Source: JBBRMQ01 sp038230775 (GTDB taxonomy: Bacteria > Acidobacteriota > Thermoanaerobaculia > Gp7-AA8). Taken from it: a stretch of DNA of 25,050 nt. Under the pieces are notes generated by a model, which saw nothing but the letters and a program-made list of their open reading frames with translations, did not search any database and was not told the origin of the DNA. Shown in pieces: positions 16,073-22,068 of the stretch. The position numbers and the translations under genes were made by a program. The stretch lies in the NCBI GenBank assembly GCA_038230775.1, contig JBBRMQ010000032.1:1-25050 (forward strand). The letters run 5' to 3'. Numbering within the stretch: the stretch's first letter is position 1; the number at the start of each line of letters is the position of its first letter.

Positions 16073-19000
16073 ATGCGGGCATTCGATCGCAGTGCGCCGG
16101 CATCCGTCCGTCGTGTCTCATTCGTGATTCTCGTGGCGGCCCTGTTGGGTGCCCCGGTCCTTCGAGCGGAAGACCCGGGGCCTCCGGTGGTTCGCGCGAA
16201 CCCGCTTCCAGACACTCCATCGGCGCGGACGATTGCTTCCGCCGGCGCTCCCGCCGCGTTCGGCGACTTCGGCCAGCGGCTGAACGCCGCGCGCTCCGCC
16301 GCTCTCTTGCGCGGCGCGCCGGTGCCGCACCCCGCGGCGCAACCGGCGGTCCTCCACCCCGCGCCGCTCGCGGCCCGCATTGGACGCGACGTCACGGTCG
16401 TCATGCGTCCCGGTGTCGGCACGCCGATGCAGATCCGCGGCGCGGCCCTGGAGGAAGGTGCCGCTGTGGCGGCGATGTCGGGAGACGATGTGAGTCTCGC
16501 CACCGCGCGAGCGTTTCTGCAAGCGAATCGATCGGTGATCGGCCTCAACGAACCGGACAATGAACTGGCCGTCCGACAACGCGTGGTCGACGAGCTCGGT
16601 CTGACGCACCTGAAGTTCGAGCAACGCTTTCGCGGTCTGCCGGTCTGGCCCGCGGAGCTCATCGTCCATCTCGACCGCCAGGGCCATGTCTACCTGATGG
16701 ATGGCGCATACGTCCGGACGCCGAAGCTGTCCACGATCCGGCCGGTCGTCCCGACCCTGGAGGCCGGGGCGCGGGCGCGGGCAACGGTGGGAGGGGGAGC
16801 AACGTCCTCCGCTCCCGAGCTTCTCGTGTACGCGTCGATGACGCGCGCGCCGCGGCTCGCGTGGCGCGTGAACGTCGGCGGCCAAACTGAACAAGCGGCT
16901 TCCGTCCTGATCGATGCGATGAACGGCGCGGTGCTGGCGTCGATTCCGTTGGCCATGACAGAGAACGTGACCGGGTCCGGCCAGGACCTTTTCGGCCAGA
17001 CCGTGCAGCTCAACGTCTGGCACTCGGCCTCCGGCTACGAGATGATCAATACCTCGAAATCGATGTTCCGCTCCGGGTGCAACGTCGATGACCCCAAGCA
17101 GAACTGCGGCGCGATCTATGTCCTCGACGTCAGCAACACGCCTCCCGGCGCGAAGCCCGATCTGAGCAAGGCCACCGGCGGGCTGGTGGTCTCGTCGAGC
17201 TCGAGCTCCTGGAACCCGCGCGACGCCGTGAGCGCAGCGACGAACTTCGCGAAGGTCTTCGATTACTACCAGCAACGCCACAATCGCAACTCCATCGACG
17301 GAAACGGCGGCAACATCCTCGCCATCACGCGCTTTGGCGCCGGATTTCAGAACGCGTTCTGGTTGGACGGATTCGAAGGCATGGTCTTCGGCGACGCCGA
17401 TGTCTATGCCGGATCGCTCGACGTCATCGGTCACGAGATGACGCACGGGGTCATCAGCAAGACGGCGAAGCTCATCTATCAGGATCAGGCGGGCGCGCTG
17501 AACGAGGCGCTGGCAGATATTTTCGGAGAGATGGTCGAGAACTTCGCCCAGGGCTCGAATGATTGGGTCGTCGGCACGCGCCTGGCGAGACCGGTTCGCA
17601 ACATGCAGAACCCGGGACAGTTCGGCAATCCCTCAACCATGGCGCAGTACGACAACTCGCCGTCGGACCACGGCGGCGTGCACAAGAACAGCGGCATCAT
17701 CGATTACGCCTATTACCTCCTGGCGCAGGGGGAAACCGGCGCGATTGGGCGCTCCGATGCCGAACGGATCTTCTACCGCGCGCTCACCACGCATCTGACG
17801 GCGAACTCGCAGTTCCTCGATGCCCGCCTCGCCGTCATCCAGTCGGCCGACGAGCTGTTCGGATCCGGCTCCAACCAGTCCCAGCGCACCGGACAGGCCT
17901 TCGACGCGGTCCAGGTTCTCCCCGCCACGCCGCCTCCGCCGCCGCCGACGGCACCGCCGGTCTCGGCCTCCGATTCCGTTCTCTTCCTGGCCCGCAGTCA
18001 ATCCGACCTGCTCCTGTCGCGACGGGAGACAGGCAAGGATCCGGCGCAGGGCAATTACCTCTTCAGCCGGCCTGCCTCGCAGGAGAAGATCGCAGTCTCC
18101 GGCGACGGGACTCTCGCGTTCTTCGTGACCGCGGACAACGACGCCTGCTTCGTCAACACCGACGGCACGGGCACCCCCACATGCCTCGGCCTGCCCGGCC
18201 AGATCTCCTCGGTCGCCATGTCCCGCGACAAGAATGTGTATGCCTTCGTCGTCCAATCCGGCGGCGAGCGCCAGAACGTCATCCTGTACATCGATCTCGC
18301 GCACAACACTTCTGCGACGTTCGACCTCGTCGCGCCCGCGACCGACGCGGGCACCGTGGGCACCGTTCTGTACGCCGACACGCTCGACTTCACCGCCAAT
18401 CGACGGTTCCTGCTTTACGACGCGTTCAACGTCGTCAAGCTGTCGGGCGGACAGGGAACGGTCGGCCTCTGGAGTGTCTCGGCCATCGATCTCGACGCGG
18501 GGCAGACTTATTCGATCGTCTCTCCGGTTCCGGGTCTGGACGTGTTCAACCCGGTGGTGGCGAGGACGAGCGACAGCTTCATCACGTTCGAAGCAAATCA
18601 CCAGTCGGATGGGAAGGTGGACATCTACGCGGAGAACTTCATGACGGGCGCCTTGAAGCAAGTCGTCGTGAACGTCGGGTCGGGGCCGGCTGCGCCGGTG
18701 TTCACCGGCGATGACCGCGGAATCGTTTACTCCTATCCGGACTCCAGCGCGTCGACCGGGCGTTCGCTCGGCCTTGAAGCGGTCGCCTCCGACCGGCTCA
18801 CGCCGCAAGGCAGTCCGCAGAAGTATCTCTTCGACGGCGACTATCCGATCATCTACCGGCGCGGCGCCTACTCAGGACCGGTTGCGAACTGCGTCCAGAA
18901 CGCCACGACGCTGTGCCTTTCCTCCTCTCGCTTCCAGGTCACCGCCACATTCACGACGACGGCGGGACAGCAGGGGATTGCCCAGGCGGTGAAGCTGACG

Positions 19001-19720
19001 CCGGACACCGGCTACTTCACATTCTTCGATCCCGCCAACGTCGAAGTCGTCGTGAAGGTCTTGAATACCTGTTCCTTCAGTCCGAGCCTCTGGGTATTCG
19101 CCGGCGGTCTCACGAATGTCGCGACGGTCATCACGGTCACCGATACGCTGACCGGCGTGTCGAAGACGTATGCGAATGCGCAGAACACGCCGTTCGCTCC
19201 GATCCAGGACACGAATGCCTTCACGACCTGCTCCGCGAGCACCATTGCCTCGGCAGCCAGCGAGCACGCGGCGATCGATGAGCGCGCCCTGGCGCAGTCA
19301 AACCTGGAGGAGGTCGAGAGAATCGCCGCAGCGCATTCCGTTGCGTCGCCGAACGATGTGGCAAGCGCGACGGCCTGCGTGCAGGACGCGCAGACGCTGT
19401 GTCTCTCGAATTCGCGTTATCAGGTGCGCACGACATGGCGCACACCGTCGGGCACGACGGGCACCGGCAAGGCCGTGCGGCTGACGGCGGACACCGGCTA
19501 CTTCTGGTTCTTCGATCAGAACAATGTGGAGATGGTGGTGAAGGTCCTGAACACGTGCAGCTTCAGCCCCAAGTCGTGGGTCTTCGCCGGCGGCCTGACG
19601 AACGTGCAGGTCACGATGACGGTGACGGATACGAACAACGGCAGCGTGAAGACGTACAACAACCCGCTGAACACATCGTTCCAGCCCATCCAGGACACGG
19701 GCGCGTTCGCCTGTCCATAG
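16073..19720 (+). CDS. Thermolysin-family (M4) metalloprotease with propeller-like and twin C-terminal domains
   Basis: A 1215-residue secreted zinc protease. A signal peptide (about residues 1-31, VILVAALLGAPVLRA) is followed by an FTP/PepSY propeptide (about 130-285: LTHLKFEQRFRGLPVWPAEL, RLAWRVNV). The M4 catalytic domain spans about 300-620, with zinc ligands His454 and His458 (HEMTH), catalytic Glu455, third ligand Glu478 (NEALAD, 20 residues after the second His as in thermolysin) and His537 (GGVHKNSGI). A proline-rich linker (PPPPPPTAPP) leads to a WD40/TolB-like propeller (about 640-935). The C-terminus holds two tandem copies (about 938-1055 and 1100-1215) of a four-cysteine domain with the shared elements LCLS, DTGYF-FF, VVKVLNTCSFSP and WVFAGGLTNV. 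The propeptide implies self-processing after export. It degrades proteins or peptides outside the cell. A hairpin terminator follows. Confidence 0.93.
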   Translation: MRAFDRSAPASVRRVSFVILVAALLGAPVLRAEDPGPPVVRANPLPDTPSARTIASAGAPAAFGDFGQRLNAARSAALLRGAPVPHPAAQPAVLHPAPLAARIGRDVTVVMRPGVGTPMQIRGAALEEGAAVAAMSGDDVSLATARAFLQANRSVIGLNEPDNELAVRQRVVDELGLTHLKFEQRFRGLPVWPAELIVHLDRQGHVYLMDGAYVRTPKLSTIRPVVPTLEAGARARATVGGGATSSAPELLVYASMTRAPRLAWRVNVGGQTEQAASVLIDAMNGAVLASIPLAMTENVTGSGQDLFGQTVQLNVWHSASGYEMINTSKSMFRSGCNVDDPKQNCGAIYVLDVSNTPPGAKPDLSKATGGLVVSSSSSSWNPRDAVSAATNFAKVFDYYQQRHNRNSIDGNGGNILAITRFGAGFQNAFWLDGFEGMVFGDADVYAGSLDVIGHEMTHGVISKTAKLIYQDQAGALNEALADIFGEMVENFAQGSNDWVVGTRLARPVRNMQNPGQFGNPSTMAQYDNSPSDHGGVHKNSGIIDYAYYLLAQGETGAIGRSDAERIFYRALTTHLTANSQFLDARLAVIQSADELFGSGSNQSQRTGQAFDAVQVLPATPPPPPPTAPPVSASDSVLFLARSQSDLLLSRRETGKDPAQGNYLFSRPASQEKIAVSGDGTLAFFVTADNDACFVNTDGTGTPTCLGLPGQISSVAMSRDKNVYAFVVQSGGERQNVILYIDLAHNTSATFDLVAPATDAGTVGTVLYADTLDFTANRRFLLYDAFNVVKLSGGQGTVGLWSVSAIDLDAGQTYSIVSPVPGLDVFNPVVARTSDSFITFEANHQSDGKVDIYAENFMTGALKQVVVNVGSGPAAPVFTGDDRGIVYSYPDSSASTGRSLGLEAVASDRLTPQGSPQKYLFDGDYPIIYRRGAYSGPVANCVQNATTLCLSSSRFQVTATFTTTAGQQGIAQAVKLTPDTGYFTFFDPANVEVVVKVLNTCSFSPSLWVFAGGLTNVATVITVTDTLTGVSKTYANAQNTPFAPIQDTNAFTTCSASTIASAASEHAAIDERALAQSNLEEVERIAAAHSVASPNDVASATACVQDAQTLCLSNSRYQVRTTWRTPSGTTGTGKAVRLTADTGYFWFFDQNNVEMVVKVLNTCSFSPKSWVFAGGLTNVQVTMTVTDTNNGSVKTYNNPLNTSFQPIQDTGAFACP

Positions 19721-19736
19721 AGAGGTCACTCAATGT

Positions 19737-19762
19737 GGCGGCGGGCGACATCGCCCGCCGCC
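19737..19762 (+). terminator. Strong hairpin after the M4 protease gene
   Basis: A perfect 12-bp GC-rich stem (GGCGGCGGGCGA / TCGCCCGCCGCC) with a two-base CA loop starts 17 bases after the stop and is followed by TTCCTCC. The T-tract is weak but the stem is very stable, so it is a likely terminator. Confidence 0.75.
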
Positions 19763-19904
19763 TTCCTCCGCACAAGTTGAAGGCATCGCTTAGCGAGCGT
19801 CGCCCACAACCCGAAGGGCCGACGAGGGTGCGGGCCGAGATCCGCGCCGCGCGGCGTCAACGATGTCCCGCATCGCCTCTTCCTCGGTGCCCCTGGCCGG
19901 TCAT

Positions 19905-19922
19905 GGCCGGCTGAAGCCGGCC
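19905..19922. repeat. Hairpin GGCCGGC-TGAA-GCCGGCC
   Basis: A seven-base perfect stem with a TGAA tetraloop, located between convergent genes. It could be a terminator for either gene or part of a dispersed repeat. Confidence 0.5.
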
Positions 19923-20065
19923 CACACACAGAAGCCGCGCCTCGACCTCGCATCGCAAGCTCCACCAGCGAAATCCGCGAGTCTCTGACTCAGGACACAA
20001 GGGAAGCACTGCGCAGGTGCGAGAACCCCCCTGACGCGGCCTTCGGCCACGACCCTATGTTGCCC

Positions 20066-20087
20066 TTCTCCCCGCGTGCGGGGAGAA
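20066..20087. repeat. Dispersed-type palindrome TTCTCCCCGC / GCGGGGAGAA
   Basis: A perfect ten-base stem with a GT loop, with weaker outer pairing (GCCC upstream, GGGC downstream). It resembles the palindrome at 4176-4191. Elements of this style are commonly scattered between genes in high-GC bacteria. Confidence 0.65.
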
Positions 20088-20171
20088 CGTGCTCGAAGGG
20101 CGGATGAGGGGCGCCTGCACTTGTAGAGAGCCTTCCCAGGGAGCGAGCCGTCTACGTCGCGGACGTCGCGC

Positions 20172-20831
20172 TCACTTCCAGATGGCCACGTCGTCGAGTG
20201 ACTTGCGCCGGATGTCCGGTACGCGGCACGTTGCCGAGGGATAGCCGATCGGGATGAGAACGTAGGGCTTCTCATTCTCGGGCCGCTCGAGGATCTCGCG
20301 CAGGAACCCCATCGGGCTCGGCGTATGCGTCAACGTTGCAACTCCGGCCAGTTGCAAAGCGGCCAGCAGCAGTCCGCACGCGATTCCGACGGACTCGTTG
20401 ACGTAGTAGTGGTGGATCTTGTGCCCGTCGCGCAGGCCCCACTCCTGTTTGAAGACCACGATCAGCGCGGGAGCGATCTCGAGAAATTCCTTTCGCCAGT
20501 CCGTTTGCAGCGGAGCCAGGGCGTCCAGCCACTCCTGCGGCATGCGGCCGCCATAGTTGATTCTTTCTTCCTCTTCGGCGGCGGTGCGGATGCGTGCCTT
20601 CAACTGGCGATCGCGAACGACGACGAACGTCCACGGCTGCAGGTTGGCGCCGGACGGTGCGGATGCGGCGGACGCGATCGCGATCCGAAGAACCTCATCC
20701 GGCACGTCCTCGGACGAAAACTCGCGAACCGAACGCCGGGCCGCGATCGCGGATTCGAACTGACGCGCGCGAGCGACCATGACGCGCGGATCGAGCCGAT
20801 CCGGCGCGTACGCGATCGTCGGGATGGTCAT
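20172..20831 (-). CDS. Iodotyrosine-deiodinase-like nitroreductase
   Basis: A 219-residue flavoprotein. Its ATG at 20831 overlaps the stop of the upstream membrane protein gene (ATGA), which fixes the start. FMN-binding motifs are the N-terminal RRSVREFSSEDV and SAPSGANLQPWTFVVV, plus THTPSPMG and IPIGYPS near the C-terminus. From memory of human iodotyrosine deiodinase, the match runs through EEEERINY, TDWRKEFL, IVVFKQ and ESVGIACGLLLAALQLAG. The residues that hold the halotyrosine zwitterion in that enzyme (Glu157, Tyr161, Lys182) are present as Glu89, Tyr93 and Lys114 with identical spacing (4 and 21 residues). This predicts reductive dehalogenation of iodo- or bromotyrosine-type substrates using reduced FMN in the cytoplasm. 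Without assays, another nitroreductase activity remains possible. It is cotranscribed with the gene at 20828. Confidence 0.88.
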   Translation of the reverse strand: MTIPTIAYAPDRLDPRVMVARARQFESAIAARRSVREFSSEDVPDEVLRIAIASAASAPSGANLQPWTFVVVRDRQLKARIRTAAEEEERINYGGRMPQEWLDALAPLQTDWRKEFLEIAPALIVVFKQEWGLRDGHKIHHYYVNESVGIACGLLLAALQLAGVATLTHTPSPMGFLREILERPENEKPYVLIPIGYPSATCRVPDIRRKSLDDVAIWK

Positions 20832-21181
20832 CGAGCGGGTTCCGCATATCGCGTCAGCAGCCAGACGAGGAAGATCACCACGCCGGCGCCGGCAAAGAAG
20901 TTTCGCGCGGCCGGTACGGAGGCGAAGCCGAGGATCCAGGGAAGGGCGATCAGGGCGAGCGCGACGACGAGCTCGATCCAGCCGTGGATGGCGAGCGGAA
21001 CGATCTTCGCGACACCGGCAGGGAACGCCGTGATCAGCGTCAGCACCAGGTGCACTGCCGCCAGCGCATACGACAGGATCGCGGGTGTGCCCGTGAGTCC
21101 GAAGATCGAGGGAGCAGCGGCAAACAGGAGGACGGTCAGGTAGTCGAGAACGCCGTGCGTTCGCGGATCGAGAATTTTCAT
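20828..21181 (-). CDS. Four-helix membrane protein, SPW-repeat-like
   Basis: A 117-residue protein with four predicted membrane helices (about residues 14-30, 35-53, 66-86, 91-110). The first helix follows LDPRTHGVLDY and the third follows HGWIELVVAL, giving two similar halves. The ALPWILGF motif is like the SPW repeat found in small bacterial membrane proteins of unknown function; the assignment is from memory. Its stop overlaps the start of the deiodinase-like gene (ATGA), so the two are probably one transcript. No clear Shine-Dalgarno sequence precedes the ATG at 21181. No transport or enzymatic motif is visible. Confidence 0.75.
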   Translation of the reverse strand: MKILDPRTHGVLDYLTVLLFAAAPSIFGLTGTPAILSYALAAVHLVLTLITAFPAGVAKIVPLAIHGWIELVVALALIALPWILGFASVPAARNFFAGAGVVIFLVWLLTRYAEPAR

Positions 21182-21576
21182 GACGCCAGCATAGTCCCCG
21201 AAACAGAAGCGTCACAACCTCGCATGCGTGCCGATGTGCGATCGCCGCCGGCCCTTCAGGTTCATTCAAGGACCCAGTTGCCGCCTTGTCATTCCGAGCG
21301 TAGCGAGGAACCGGTGTGGGCGGGCGGCGCGTTCATCGTCCGGCCCACCCACACCGCTCCCTCGCTCCGCTCGGGATGACATTGGTTGCCTGCGGCCCAC
21401 GCGATCCTGCGTCGCGACGGGACGAGGCAATGCGGGACATCGTCGAGCAGACCTGGCGCAACGACGCTCACGTCGCCAATCCCTGCGCCACCCGGTACCA
21501 ATTCAACCACCGTCCGAATTCGCCGCTCGGAGCGCGATCCGTCGCGCGACGAGTCGTGTCATGCTCGGCGCAGTCG
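21182..21576. other. Intergenic region carrying a long inverted repeat
   Basis: These 395 bases separate the divergent membrane-protein gene and the ABC ATPase fragment. They contain the 93-bp inverted repeat at 21288-21380 and a stretch (21424-21447) repeated in inverted orientation at 19856-19879. No coding sequence is convincing. Promoters for both flanking genes would be expected here but are not obvious. Confidence 0.55.
21288..21380. repeat. 93-bp inverted repeat with GTCATTCCGAGCG / CGCTCGGGATGAC ends
   Basis: Two arms of about 44 bases (21288-21331 and 21337-21380) around a five-base loop are complementary with only a handful of mismatches. The outer part reads GTCATTCCGAGCGTAGCGAGG, the middle CCGGTGTGGG. 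The GTCATTCCGAGCG...AGCGAGG string is, from memory, a common dispersed intergenic element in several phyla. It lies next to the broken ABC ATPase gene and may be a REP/MITE-like unit. Confidence 0.8.
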
Positions 21577-21891
21577 ATGACTGCGACCGAACATGGCGTT
21601 CGCGCGCGCGGCGTGCGCAAGGTCTTCAACGGGGGGACGCACAGCGTTCTCCGTGGAGTCGAGATCGATCTGAATCCCGGCGAAGTCGTCGGTCTCATCG
21701 GCCCCAATGGCGCCGGCAAGTCGACGCTCATGTCCTGTCTCCTCGGTTTTCTGCACACCGACGAGGGTGAGATTTCGTTTGATGGCTTGCGCAACGACGA
21801 TCTGAGCGTCCGCCGGCGCACCGGCTTCGTCCCCGAGAGAATGAACCTCGGTCGGCGCGAACCGGTTGTCCGCATGAGACGCCGACCTTAA
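21577..21891 (+). pseudogene. Truncated ABC transporter ATP-binding protein
   Basis: A 104-residue frame with the N-terminal third of an ABC ATPase: the A-loop region (VRKVFNGG), Walker A GPNGAGKST at about residues 46-54, LLGFLHTDEGEISFDG, and RRTGFVPER where the Q-loop region begins. Similarity ends at about base 21860 in MNLGRRE; ten unrelated residues then run to a stop. The signature motif, Walker B and switch His are absent, so it cannot hydrolyse ATP. Full-length relatives have 230-320 residues. The start ATG 21577 has no strong ribosome binding site. The subfamily fits ATPases that partner ABC-2 permeases, such as the 5'-truncated permease at 13659-14588. Confidence 0.85.
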
Positions 21892-22053
21892 CGGTTCCGC
21901 GTATTCCAGCGCGCACCGTCGCTGAACACAACTGTCAGCAGCCGCGTCTCGACTCGAGCGCTTTTTCGGATCGAAATCGGTCCTTTCCTCGTAGCTGTTC
22001 CCGCCGCTGGCTTTGTCGAGGCGTGTATCCTTTCGCCCACCATCGTCCACAAG

Positions 22054-22059
22054 AAGGAG
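22054..22059 (+). promoter_or_regulatory. Ribosome binding site that fixes a TTG start
   Basis: AAGGAG lies nine bases before TTG 22069. It decides the start of the BNR protein because the only early in-frame ATG (about 22165) would remove the signal peptide. Confidence 0.8.
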
Positions 22060-22068
22060 AACCGAACG

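Larger units (their letters stand above)
19721..20171. other. Convergent intergenic region with several palindromes
   Basis: This 451-base gap lies between the convergent M4 protease and deiodinase-like genes. No coding sequence is convincing. It holds the terminator at 19737-19762, a GGCCGGC TGAA GCCGGCC hairpin at 19905-19922, a palindrome at 20066-20087, and a stretch at 19856-19879 that recurs in inverted orientation at 21424-21447. It looks like a collecting point for dispersed repeats. Confidence 0.6.

Noticed and set aside
16118..17446. Long minus-strand open frame opposite the M4 protease
   Set aside because: It is the complement of a gene with clear zinc-binding and propeptide motifs. 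The translation is arginine/valine-rich without domain features, as usual for antisense frames in high-GC coding DNA.
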